Below, one piece after another: positions 9,709 through 20,190 of a DNA stretch of 64,000 nucleotides. The notes below the pieces were generated by a model. That model did not search any database. It was not told the origin of the DNA and worked only from the letters and a program-made list of their open reading frames with translations. Within the stretch, counting starts at the first letter, position 1. Each line of letters starts with the position of its first letter. The stretch covers positions 27,924,001 to 27,988,000 of the forward strand of contig NC_134021.1 in NCBI RefSeq assembly GCF_040712315.1, written 5' to 3'. The translations under genes were made by a program, and so were the position numbers. This DNA is from Castanea sativa. Its lineage: Eukaryota > Streptophyta > Magnoliopsida > Fagales > Fagaceae.

Positions 9709-12335
9709 TCACTGTTTCAGCTTAATCTTCAGAGGGCCTTTGGAGTCTTGAGGAGATGGAAGCTGAGCCGAGGACTCAACGGCAATTCCTTTGCCTTTGG
9801 GATCATCTATCAAGGTTATTGGGTTAGCTTGATCACCCAACTCATCCTTTGAAGATTCCCGAAGATCACTTGAAGGCTGTACGTCTTCAATTGCCTTTTC
9901 TTGTGCAGGGTCAAGTTGTTCAGGGGCATCTTTAGGAAGAGTTGAGTCTTCAGCCAAATCACCCCCCTTATCCTCGGATGATCCACAGGCGGCTTCTTGT
10001 GCTGTGTCAGGAATGGAAGAAGCGCGAATTGCAGGAGGATAGTAGACACTCTCTGCTTTCCAAAGAGTGGAAGAGGCATCAACCCCAGCTTGGGAAAGTG
10101 CCTCATTCCACACTTGGAGGCAGTAGTGCCTACATACCTCGGGAACCTGAGCCTTGAAGGTTTCAGTGACCTCCTTCACGCCTATATCATAACCGTCTTG
10201 TTCGGCTTGGTCCCTCGAGTTCTCGGCCTCTTCCTTTGCTTTCTCAGCCTTTTTCTTCTCCTCAATGGCTTCTTCTTTGCCCTTGATGGCTTCTTCTTTG
10301 GCCTTCTCAGACTCGTGCAGATCTTTCTTAAGATCCTCTACGAGCCTTCGTGCTACTAAGAGGTTATCCTCAGCTTGGCGAAGCATTAGGCACTGATCCT
10401 CGGCCTGTTTAGTCGTCGTTTTCAGATCAGCCTCTAAGCCCGCCTTGGCACTCTCAACCTTAGCCAATTTTGCTGTGACCTCCTGCAGTTTCTTCTTATG
10501 AAGGTCCGAGATCTTTTGAGCAGTTTCACGCCTGGACTCCTCGGCCCTCAGAGACTTATAGGAATTAATGGCAATCTCTTCCGCCCTATGGGCAGATTGA
10601 ACGGCCTACAAACAAAACATATAAACCTTAGACGTATAGATATATATAGGAAATAAAAACAAAAGTCAAGGTTTTAGAGAAAACTCACCATTGCAAGCTC
10701 CTTCTTCAAAGTCATGAAGACGGTGTGGTCCCTTTTCTTTCTCAGCTCAATCATATCCTCGGGGAGTAACAGTGCTTGCTCCAAAGCATCTGCGACGCAT
10801 GCCGCTGTCCCTTCATCGGAATTTCTAATGGACGCATCCACGGTAATGACCTCATCGTCCATAGAAAGGTCAGGAAGCCATACAGGGGCGCGTACGACCG
10901 CCTGTTGGTCGGTTCTTCTTTCCGACCTAGTCTGTATGGTGCGGGCTTGCTTTGCACCCTTTTCAACCTCGGGCTCCTTGGATACAGAACCCTTTCCTAC
11001 CTCCACAACTTCCTTCCCTTTCGGCTGATCCCTTTTTCTTTTGAGATCAGCTATGTTGGCACGTTGAGTTTGGGAGGATGGAGGAGGAGGAGGAAGCCTA
11101 GCTTCAGGGCGTTTGTCAGCACCCTTTTCTTGAGTCCGAGGGCGCACCTCTTTTGGAGGTTCTTGGACTCTAGGGTCCTTGTCAGCGCCCTCAAGGACAT
11201 CTTTCAGGCTGGGTTTAATCTTTCGTTGAATGCCCATAACGTCAAGTTCTTCAGTAGTAACCTTTGAGATTTGGGTAGAAGTGCCGAGGATGGAAGTTGA
11301 GTCTTCAGGAGAGTAGAGTTGATTAAAAACCTCGAACTCGTCCTCGGAATCTGGTACGTCAACTTCTTCTTCTTCTTCTTCTTCCTTTACAGTAAGGTAG
11401 GAAGATGCGGCTTCACCGAGAGGTTAAAATTGTGGAGAAAGGAACTGTGGGAATCCCAACTGGAACAAATGGTGGCGGTTGGATTGGTTGGGTGACCAAG
11501 GTACCTTGAGGAATGGTAGTCCCCCCCGGTAGCAAAAAACCCTCCACAGCAACGCTAATCCGAGGAAGACGAGGATCGCGGGCTTTAATCACGCACTTCG
11601 GCGCCTGAAAGGCTTTTGATATTGGAGTGTAGCCGAGGATCAGATGAGCCGCACGGAGTTGACCGTCGGTGTGCACGAAGATCTCGGCTTGTAGGATCCT
11701 ATCCAATCGCCCGAAATCCACAAGGTTAGGATGACGATCCGCTGCGTGTGGATCTGCAGAGTTGTCCAAGTAAAAGTGGGTAAGAGTAAGTAAAAAGACG
11801 AAAGATAAAAGTATGTAAAAGAAACTTCACCTGGAGTCCCTTCCCTTGTCGGACAGGGGAGGCCGTCGTGCCAATTTCCTGATATGATCAGGAAGTCATT
11901 TTTTAGGCCCTTATTTGATTCAGGCAGACATTGAATTAGCCTGACTTCTGGGTGTCTAGACTTTAGGTAATATTCATCTTTTTTGCTTAGGTGATGGAGG
12001 TTATAAACCCAGTTCACGTCGTGGTGAGTGAGCCCTAGGTTCATCTTCTCATTTAAAGCGTCTATGGAACCTAAGATCCTAAAGACATTTGGGGCACACT
12101 GGGTGGGAGCCAACCTAAAAGCCCTAAGATAATCCCTAGTCACAGTTCCCATGGGGATTTTCATTCCCCCTTCGATGAACGCAATCATCGGGATTACAAC
12201 TTCCCCCGTTTTTCTTTTTGTATAAAACTCTTCCTCGTTACAGTACCTAATGGATACATCCGAGGGAATTTTGTACTTAACCTTAAACTGTTCTATTTTT
12301 TCGTTTGAATCCACCAGGGACGCAAATCTACCCAT
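9709..12335 (-). CDS. Antisense multi-exon ORF of element A (putative gypsy-type transposon protein)
   Basis: This gene is antisense to gag-pol. ATG at 12335-12333 opens MGRFASLVDSNEKIEQF. Proposed exons are 12335-11831, 11753-10689 and 10605-9709. Intron 1 (11830-11754) is GTGAAG...CTGCAG; intron 2 (10688-10606) is GTGAGT...TTGTAG. Exon 1 (505 nt, as in element B) encodes a globular domain with RDYLRAFRLAPTQCAPNVFRI and LTHHDVNWVYNLH, resembling plant Transposase_28-type proteins. Exon 2 is Pro/Lys-rich with KRKRDQPKGKE (possible nuclear signal) and NSDEGTAACVADALEQALLL. Exon 3 is a long Glu/Lys/Ala coiled coil, then VPEVCRHYCLQVWNEAL, and ends KGPLKIKLKQ. Spliced length is 2467 nt, one base over a multiple of three; a one-base shift lies near 11,425. 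The product would be about 820 residues, role unknown. Extra antisense ORFs are known in Tat elements; the splice pattern is my inference. Confidence 0.72.
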
Positions 12336-12372
12336 TCTTTTTGAAAAAAGGCGGGGTGTGGAGAAAAAATAA

Positions 12373-12477
12373 CTATGCCGAGGATGAAAGACACAGTGAA
12401 AAAGAGAAGATGGGAAAGAAAAGAAACAAAAGAAACAAAAAAGCTGATAAGGAGGGGCAGAGTATTGAAGAACTTAC
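12373..12477 (-). other. Possible 5'-UTR intron of the antisense gene, element A
   Basis: On the minus strand GTAAGT starts at 12477 and a pyrimidine-rich run ends in ATAG at 12373, 37 nt before the ATG. Element B has GTAAGT 26402 to TTAG 26486 at the matching place, and element D has GTAAGC 53089 to GTAG 53005. Three independent matches support a real leader intron. Confidence 0.45.
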
Positions 12478-12610
12478 TTTTAAAAAGGAAGAAAGCACGG
12501 TCACCTCGGACAGGGTACTTGATAGACAGAGAGAGAGTACGGGGAGATGAAAAGTGTGGCAGGTACGTTATGAGGTTTCTGTAGTGTGAAGAATTTTGAA
12601 GAAAATTAGT

Positions 12611-12617
12611 ATTTATA
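12611..12617 (-). promoter_or_regulatory. Candidate TATA box of the antisense gene, element A
   Basis: Minus-strand TATAAAT lies about 276 bp upstream of the antisense ATG and about 134 bp before the leader intron. Element B has TATAAAAA at 26273-26280, with similar spacing (129 bp) to its leader intron. It suggests an internal promoter independent of the LTR. Confidence 0.45.
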
Positions 12618-12883
12618 TGTCAGAAGATGTTTTAAAGCGGGCGAATTCCCGCCTCAACCCAAGAATCGCTCTCGACCGTTGGATATGTGTCATATTAATG
12701 AAACGTGGGGGACATAGAAGCGCCAACAATCAATTCGGGGGCGTTTCGCATACCGAAGCATTGGGAACACGCGATGGGTGATTCAGAAGTTATCTCTGTC
12801 AACAATGTTGCCAAAAGTCTGCAGGGTAACAGGGTCTTTTTAAGTCGAGATTCTATTTTTCTCCCGAGGTGAAAAAATAAAGA

Positions 12884-12898
12884 AACTCGAGGGGCTAT
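12884..12898 (+). promoter_or_regulatory. Polypurine tract of element A
   Basis: AACTCGAGGGGCTAT abuts the 3' LTR; the purine core GAGGGG primes plus-strand DNA in this class. Element B has the same motif on the minus strand at 25997-26012. Confidence 0.65.
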
Positions 12899-13708
12899 TG
12901 TAGGGGTATTGGGCCCAATAGCATATGAAGGATGGCCCAACGAAGTATTTTGGGCTGGAAACCCAAAATCCGAAGACATCAAAATGGTCGTGGACTATTT
13001 ACATATCCAAACACGTCCGAGGAGTAGATTTGTCCTCGGATTTCAAGGCCGAGGACATAGAAAGAGAAGTTTGGTATCCCTGGGTTATATTATAATGAGT
13101 CCTACAATTATGGGGATGCACGGTATACGTGGAGGGCGAGAGAAAGAACGGTGGAATGTCTAAAAATAAAGCTGCTACCACCGCCCATACATTAAAAGCT
13201 CTGTAAATTGATACACTGACTGTATAGATGGAAGGATGGGACCTGAACATCGAGCTTGGAACTTGGTCCCTAATCCCAGCGGGCTTTAGGGAAGAATGGA
13301 TGGGACAAGTATCCAAAAAGGGGGATTGCAACCAGAAAAGTGGAAGGTGATGAAGGGAAAGGAAAGGATATAAATAGGAGGAAAGGCATACGAAGAAAGG
13401 GGGGACTTTTCTGAGTAAAAGAGATAGAGCCAATAGTAAATGATAATCAACACTTGTATCCAAACTTGAGAAATATCATTAGAAACCATCCTCGGACACA
13501 ATCCGAGGACGATTTCTCAGTCTTACTCTTTGCAAACGATTCTTTGTTCTGTTCTATTGGGCCCAAAGCCCGTTCTTTTTGTAATTGTCTAAACCATCCT
13601 TGAAATCTAAATTACAAGCCCATCCTCTACAAATTCATTGTAAAGAAAGGTCTTTCAAGCCCATTTTTCTCCCAGTCGTAGTTTGGGAACTTGAATTGTG
13701 TCCTTACA
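12899..13708 (+). repeat. 3' LTR of element A
   Basis: This 810-bp copy of 1314-2123, followed by TTAAC, shows no base difference that I could find on reading. It should supply the polyadenylation site of the gag-pol RNA. Confidence 0.95.
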
Positions 13709-14093
13709 TTAACTATTACATTGAGGTTACCACTTAAATATGCTTTCAATTATTATTATTTTTTAATTATTGAATTCAAGGTTTTTCATTTAAATATGCA
13801 CTTGAGTTTTAATTATGCAAACTCCCTTTATATTTTTAAGGCATTACATTTTATATTAGTTGCATAATTATTTACCATATTCCATTCAATTAATTTTGGA
13901 CTTATATATGATTTTTTTTTTTTTATAAAATTTAATCTTACACACTATGCATTCATTATATAACTTAAAGTAAAAGGTTACTTCGTTTTTTTTTCCCTTA
14001 AATTAGGGTAAAAGATTACTTTGTTTTTATTATTTATTTAATTTTAATTAATATAATTTTTTTTATTAACTTACACATAATTCTTGATTAAAC

Positions 14094-14119
14094 CGTGCAT
14101 CACACGCGTATAATACTAG
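14094..14119 (+). mobile_element. Probable Helitron 3' terminus
   Basis: A short hairpin (CGTG-CATCA-CACG, 14094-14106) followed about 10 bp later by CTAG and then T at 14120 is the plant Helitron 3'-end signature (hairpin plus CTRR, inserted before T). The 5' TC end was not identified, so the element's extent is unknown. Confidence 0.45.
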
Positions 14120-14310
14120 TATAAAATAAAAGTTGAGCTTAGACACCGTGGTTTCGTCAAATGGCTTTACCATATTGTAGAATTTTTTTTTTAAATTTTT
14201 AGATTTTAAAAATATATTATTTTTCTTCTCCTATAATTTCTAAGTTAATAAAAATTTTAATTTGATTACAATCCAAATTCTTCATCTTATCCATGAAATC
14301 CTTATTTTTT
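14120..14310 (+). repeat. Dispersed AT-rich repeat, copy 2
   Basis: This relative of 105-300 (AAAATAAAAGTTGAGCTTAGA ... quoted by position ... AATCCAAATTCTTCATCT) begins right behind the CTAG end at 14119. The two copies flank element A in the same orientation but lie outside its target duplications. Confidence 0.5.
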
Positions 14311-15035
14311 AGGTGGAGTGTATTATCAAGAAAAAAAAACAATTTTCTTTTCTTTTTTTTTTTTTTTTTTAATTACTACACTACATGTAAAAGAAAAATT
14401 TTTATATAAAAAAAAAAGTTATATATTACTAATAAAAGTCTAATCAATATTGCAATTTTTTTTAGATTTAAAATGATAAGACACATAAAAAGAAAAAAGA
14501 AAAAAAACCCTTAGAAACATAGATAAGATAACTAATTTACTTAGATTAGGATCACGTAAGAAATTGTGTTATATGATAGAATAAAAAAAAAAGATTATAT
14601 CACAAAATATTAAATAGAAAAAGTAAAACCGTGTAAAAAAAAAGTTGATATTAACTATAAGCTTTTGTGTTTATCCAAAAAAAAAAAAAAGTGAAGGGAA
14701 TTTAGTGTTTTATCAAAACACTAAAAGTAGTTGAATAGAATTTTAAAATAGATCTTTAGATCAAAATTATATACTATGCTGCTGTTTTTCACGTTGCATT
14801 TTATTTTTTAATGTTTCTTATCATTTTTATTATATTTAAAATGATAAGACACATAAAAAAAAAAAAAAAAAACCTTAGAAACATTGATAAGATAAGTAAT
14901 TTACTTAGATTAGGATACTATAACCATTAGTATTTTATTTAAAATTTAAAATAATAGATAAAAAATAAATTTAGAAAAAAAATACACTATTTTTTTTTTT
15001 AGATAGAAACATTTTTAACAATATATAATTTATTA

Positions 15036-16095
15036 GAATTTCACATAGGATAAGTGGGGACTTCTAGTTGGTATGTTGATATATTTAAAGGGTTAAGACA
15101 TATTGAACTGGACCGCTGTGAGATTTATTATTCTCCTAACGACTGTCAAATGAATAATAAATCTCACAACTTCTATTTACATGAACTTTTATGAGAGGAT
15201 AATGGACTTGATCATAAAATGTAGGTTACTTTGATATATCAAGAGTGAGATCTAAAGTCACGATCAAAACCTCAATATGTTAGGCAGCCACATTTAGTGT
15301 TGATGGAACATATATTCTCAAGATGAAATTCATAATTTCTTAACGGAAATACAAAATATTCCCTTGAGATAAGTTTAATGGGTTTGGTTATTCAGAGTGT
15401 TAGGCCTAACTACTTTAGTAAGGAGTTACTAAAGTATATATTTATGAAATTGAATTTCATAAATATAAGATGAATAAAATTGAAGATTAAACTGGGTACT
15501 TAAGGATTAAGATATAGTAATCTACAAAGTGACAGTCTACATTAATGACTTTGTATTACTACGAATATTTTATGAAGGGGTTACATGTATAATAAAGTCT
15601 TGAGATATAATTTATAAATAAGGCCTAGAGTGCAATTATATTTATATAGCGGTATTAAATATAGTTAATGGTAACTTTGGATTTGTCAATAATTAACAGA
15701 AAGACCCAAGATACACACTAAAACCCAATTGAAAAGACCCAAAAAGTTAGCCCAATTAGATAATCAGTTATAAGGAGAGATACATATAGAATTTTGGTAA
15801 GAGAGATTATGAAATGGTGTGTATGTGAGTGTGAGACGCTCTCTTATTCTCTTTTTGAAAACTGATTGAGAGACCACACTTTTTGAGCGTAAAGTAGAAT
15901 TGGAGTGAAGACTAAAAGTGTTTCCGAGTGCTTCTGATTTTTGTTTTGAATTTCACCACACCAAAGTACACTCTCTTGTTCTTTAATTCTGAAAATTGCA
16001 TGGTACATGTTAACAATTGCGAATGAAGTAGATCCGTTAATTTTTCGCTGCGTATGTTTTGTATGCGATACAAATATATATTCAACTATCACCAA
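15036..16095 (+). repeat. Truncated copia-type LTR (same family as 59169-61334)
   Basis: About 1 kb matches, at high identity by eye, the reverse complement of 59169-61080 once the nested insertion there is skipped (for example GACTTCTAGTTGGTATGTTG and GTTTTGTATGCGATA). It lacks about 250-300 bp of the LTR start and has no clear target duplication, so it is a truncated solo LTR or fragment. No coding frame is present. Confidence 0.75.
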
Positions 16096-16131
16096 ATTGC
16101 AAAATTTTTGTTAGATTTAAAAAAAAGAAGA

Positions 16132-16133
<2 letters not shown>

Positions 16134-16162
<29 letters not shown>
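16134..16162. repeat. (TA)n microsatellite
   Basis: An uninterrupted AT dinucleotide run is followed by a T run. It is likely polymorphic. No function is seen. Confidence 0.85.
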
Positions 16163-16171
<9 letters not shown>

Positions 16172-16318
16172 TTTTCCTTATTTTCTTCTCCTATAATTTT
16201 TAAGTTGATAAAAAGTTTAATTTGATTACAATCCAAAGTGAAAGAATAGTTAAATAAGGACTCTAGAGTCTAGAGTGAGATAAATTTTAAATCTTTGTTT
16301 TTTATAAGGATATAACTT

Positions 16319-16473
16319 TTTGAGAGTGTTTCAACCTATAACATCTGCTCTTGATGATATCTTTTTATCATCAGATCAATACACCAATCAATTTTCGGTG
16401 TAGGTAGGGATTGAATCTCAGATCTCTTATTCAACCATTAGAGATTTTACCAATTGAGCTAATTTTAACTCAC
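16319..16473 (-). mobile_element. tRNA-derived SINE with perfect 15-bp target duplication
   Basis: On the minus strand the head has TTAGCTCAATTGGTAAAAT, like a tRNA A box (TRGCNNAGYNGG), and 30-odd bases later GATTCAATCCC, like a B box; these form an internal pol III promoter. The body is about 155 bp and ends in a short A run. ATAAGGATATAACTT flanks it exactly at 16304-16318 and 16474-16488, the hallmark of LINE-mediated insertion. The family resembles Au-type plant SINEs, but this naming is tentative. Confidence 0.82.
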
Positions 16474-17403
16474 ATAAGGATATAACTTCTTAATCTGTTT
16501 AATTTTTAATGAATTATTGGGTTTTTTTTTTGGAAAGAAATGATCATTGGTTGGATTATGCATAGACAAAATTTCATCTTGGTATGGTCAATCTAACAAA
16601 CAATTTTTTTGCATAAATTATATTACTACACATTAAAAAAAAAAAAGCAACGTTATTAGCATTTTTAGATTTTCAAAAAAAAAAAGAAAAACATAAATTA
16701 CATTAACGTATAAAACAACAACGTTACTTCATATTTTTTGGACTTTCAAAAAATAGATATAATATTTTATTCTTATATTCTTCTCCTATAATTCACACTT
16801 ACACAAATCAGATTCACATTAGACTTATTGTTCATATCAATTTCTTCAATGTGGAGTGTATATATATCAAATAATTCATAACAAATACCCACCATATGCT
16901 TTTTTTCCTCTGTTCTTCTCTTCTTCTACCTACAACATTGTAGGTATGTATTGTTTTGTCTTTTGCTTAACCTAATTTTATTAAGTTTTATCCGATTTAT
17001 ATGGTTATGGTTTAAGAATCAATCATTAAATATGCTTAGACATGATTTTTTATATTATGGTTTGGGAATTAATAATTAAATATGCTTATACAGGATTTTT
17101 ATTATTATTTTGTCTGTAGTATATGAATTAAACGTTTATGACATGGGTTCCAAGTGGTGATCTGTTGTTACACATTTATATTTAATACGATTAGACATGA
17201 TTTTCTATTATTTTTTTATATCATATATGAATTACACGTCTATGACATGGGTTCCATTGGTGATATGTTGCTTCTGTCCCTCAATTTTGACTTAGAGAAG
17301 AATCTTATTTTTAGCTTATTATTAAGCATGTCTTGATATAATTTGATGATAAATTGTTCTATCTATTTTATTATTTAATTTTACTTAAATTAAAAAATGT
17401 TAT

Positions 17404-17500
17404 CTTATTTTCTTTAGTATACACATGATTCCTCACCTTATTTTCTTTAGTATACACATGATTCCTCACATTATTTTCTTTAGTATACACATGATTCTTG
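17404..17500 (+). repeat. Minisatellite, three units of about 36 bp
   Basis: TTATTTTCTTTAGTATACAC followed by ATGATTC occurs three times in tandem. It is a local replication-slippage repeat in AT-rich DNA, with no coding content. Confidence 0.85.
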
Positions 17501-17727
17501 ATTAAAAAATGTCTCACTCACGTTTTTTTTTTTTTTTTTTTTTTTTTTCATTTTTGTCCTTTATCAAGACTCACCTTTTTCTTTTTAATCTTCTGTTTCC
17601 CTTGCTCTCTATTCTCACTATGTTTAATTTGGTTTTTTTTTTTTTTTTTCCACTTCAAATGCATAATATAATTGAACATACACTTAAATCTCAAATAGTG
17701 ATAGTCATCAAAAAAAAAAAAAAAAGA

Positions 17728-17765
17728 GCCTCATTGCATGCGCTCCGAGTGTGTAGTGAGGCTAG
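17728..17765 (+). mobile_element. Degenerate Helitron 3' end
   Basis: GCCTCATTGCATGCG ... GTGAGGCTAG followed by T is a mutated form of the hairpin terminus at 19099-19136. The stem is imperfect. The start of this copy was not found. Confidence 0.45.
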
Positions 17766-18844
17766 TTTTGTATAATCATTTTTCAGTTAACGAAATCAGT
17801 ATAAATGGGTTATCGCTTGAATTGAAACAGTTTCGGAAGTATAGGATTTAATTTGAAACTTTTAAAATGAGGGATTTAATTTGTCCTAAACATTATGTTC
17901 TCCATATTTCATAAAGTGCATAAATGTGTACTCGTTACATATACCTCTTCATTTGGTTCAAAATTGGAGAACATGCACAGAATGTCAAAAAAAAAATGTG
18001 ACTACCAATCGACATATAGGGGAAACTGGAAATTGTTTAGATGTCAGTATAGATTATGATTCTGACTGCTCTGTTTTTCCTACACCTTTGATAAGCATGA
18101 TTCTCTAGTTTACTTGGTGGTCTTTTTCTGAAAGGTGTTTGTGTATAATGTGTCTTTCTTCTTTTAGTTTCTCTCCCTCGTGTCTTCTTGGCATATATTG
18201 TCCAATAAATTCAGCATAAGGCTACCCCCTTTTAACTAACTTTGCCAGTGAACTAGCAGGCATACTCTAATCTTTCGAATGAATCTACTTATATTCATTT
18301 TACTGATGTGATGGGAATGTGTGTGCTTAATTTTATGCTTATATATCTGATTACGTTCTATGAATGTTGTCATAGAGTGCGGTTTTTAACAACTTTAAAT
18401 TGCAATATGTAGTGTTTGTGAAGGCTTGTGCAGGTAGTGGGAAATTCAAAAGCCAATTTCAAACTCCTTCACTAAGTAGATCTAGAAGATTATCCTATCA
18501 ATTAGATTTAGTGAAATTGATAGTGACCAATCTTAGATTTAAATGTCTCACTCATTTGATACAAAAGAACACTAACAAGTAATTTAAAATATGTCATGTG
18601 TCAAGAGTCTTGTAGGTCAACTGTTTAGCATCTCTTAATGTATCCAACAAAGACATCTAGAATTTAAATCCCTCCCACCCCCAACTATTGATGTATATAT
18701 AAAAAAATAATATGTCATTTGTCCTATGTAATATTTAGAGATGAATATTCAAAAGTGCAAGTCTCAGTAATACTTTTTAGAATTTTAAATTTGATCAATT
18801 AAAAATAGACTATATGTCATTAATTATAACAAATCTCCTTAGAA

Positions 18845-19136
18845 TCTATACTATTTATAAGAGAATTCTCCTCTTTGGACTAAACTTTTATGTGGTTCGA
18901 AAATACTCCTAAACCTTACGTTTAACAAGAAAAAGAACTTAAGGACAACTCAATAAAAATATATCTCCAACTCCACTTAAAATATCTACAAAATAGGATA
19001 CTCTCCTATTAATCTGTCTTCAAAACAAACTTACCCAATTTTTTTTTGAAAAGGAAATTATGACACTAGATAAAAAAAAAAAATTAAAAATTAAAAAAGC
19101 CTCATCGCACGTGCAAAGTGCGTGCGATGAGGCTAG
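18845..19136 (+). mobile_element. Small non-autonomous Helitron (292 bp)
   Basis: It starts TCTATACTATTTATAAG after an A and ends in CTAG before a T, which is the A/T insertion pattern of Helitrons. The 3' end has a perfect 13-bp stem, GCCTCATCGCACG (19099-19111) and CGTGCGATGAGGC (19121-19133). There is no coding capacity; it would need RepHel protein in trans. The diverged sibling end at 17728-17765 supports a family. Confidence 0.62.
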
Positions 19137-19295
19137 TACTATCATAAGTTATTGTCTAGATTTGTTCACATCATTCTTTCAAATATTTTTACTTTGTTGA
19201 AATCAAGTTCGAAGGCTTTTGAAGAACTTTAAATGACTCCAAACATCGAAAAATCTAAGTTTATGTCATAATGCCTTTACTTCGTTTATTTAAAA

Positions 19296-20190
19296 CTAGC
19301 CAATATCTTGTGCGATGTGCGTGTGCATTTTGATAAATTTTATAAAAAAATTATTTATGATCTATTGATTTCATGAATACTATTATGATTAGTCACAGAC
19401 TCACAGTTAATAATGTCACCTACAAACTTGTTGGTTCTGAAGTATTTTTCTTGTATGATTTATGTTATATATATAGATTCTATGGTGTTAATTTCTACAT
19501 TTCTTATGCCACTAAAGTCTCTATCTCCACTCTCAAAAAAATGTCATAGTGACATAATAATATCATGATTTAGCTATAATTTCATGATACGACAACACCA
19601 ATAATGTCATAGTGACATAATAATATCATGATTTAACCTCCCTAAAAGCAACCAAAACACCAAAAATACTTCAAATCCCTACCAACTGTATATGTGCATA
19701 ATACAAAAAATAAAAAATCTAAATTGACACACAATATGAAAAAAAAAACAATCTAAACACATTACAATGCTACATCAGTAAAAACGTGTACATAAAATCT
19801 AAACAAAATATTTAAGATGAAGATAATATTTTGGAAATTAACATACCTCTCAGAAAGGGAACCAAAGATATTATGAAAGAAGTTATATTGGACAAATGTG
19901 GACAAATTAAGATTTATATTGGACAAATATGGAGACAAATAATCATATCATATTATCTAATTTATTGAATCCAACTCTTGCAATCCAAAGCATTTAAAGT
20001 TATAAATATATACGAATTTTTTGAATTTTATTAATACATTGAAATAAATGCATCTACAATTACTTAATAGTTTGACATAAATTCTAAATTAGATGAGATA
20101 GTATTCTAAATCAAAAGAATTTCATACAATGCTCCATTTGGCAGAATCTCATACTCTTTCACATGAGGTCTCTGCTTTTATATACATGGT
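19296..20190 (-). mobile_element. Possible Helitron on the minus strand
   Basis: Minus-strand text GCACATCGCACAAGATATTGG then CTAG at 19299-19296, followed by T, looks like a 3' terminus. Near 20190 the minus strand reads TTAATACCATGTATATAAAA, a degraded form of the TCTAATACTATATATAAAA start seen at 37465. The pairing of these two ends is a guess. Confidence 0.3.
19540..19635 (+). repeat. Direct repeat of 33 bp, 63 bp apart
   Basis: AATGTCATAGTGACATAATA and its continuation occur at 19540-19572 and 19603-19635 without mismatch. Each contains the palindrome TGTCA-TAG-TGACA. It lies inside the possible Helitron. Confidence 0.8.

Larger units (their letters stand above)
1314..13708 (+). mobile_element. 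Element A: complete Ty3/gypsy (Tat-like) LTR retrotransposon
   Basis: This 12.4-kb element has 810-bp LTRs starting TGTAGG and ending TTACA, a PBS, gag, protease, RT, RNase H and integrase on +, a 153-154 bp tandem array, an antisense multi-exon gene on -, a polypurine tract and a 5-bp target duplication. I found no difference between the LTRs when reading them side by side (constant offset 11,585), so the last transposition was recent. The domain order PR-RT-RH-IN, the extra antisense ORF and the 3' tandem repeats fit the Tat branch of plant Ty3/gypsy elements (family knowledge). gag and pol are frameshifted, so the copy is probably not autonomous as written. Confidence 0.93.
13714..15035. 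other. AT-rich intergenic DNA
   Basis: No gene is seen. Long A and T runs dominate. A segment with ATTACTTTGTTTTTA-like text is partly repeated. Near-duplicate text with AAAATGATAAGACACATAAA occurs at 14470-14490 and 14840-14860, followed by TTAGAAACAT(A/T)GATAAGATAA both times, so a local duplication of about 70 bp is present. Confidence 0.6.

Noticed and set aside
10776..11267. Plus-strand frame of 163 codons opposite the antisense gene
   Set aside because: It is the complement of the basic linker and NSDEGTAA region of the antisense gene; the conserved reading is on the minus strand, as in element B.
17509..17775. Phe-rich frame of 88 codons
   Set aside because: Made of T runs; it overlaps a Helitron end and has no domain.
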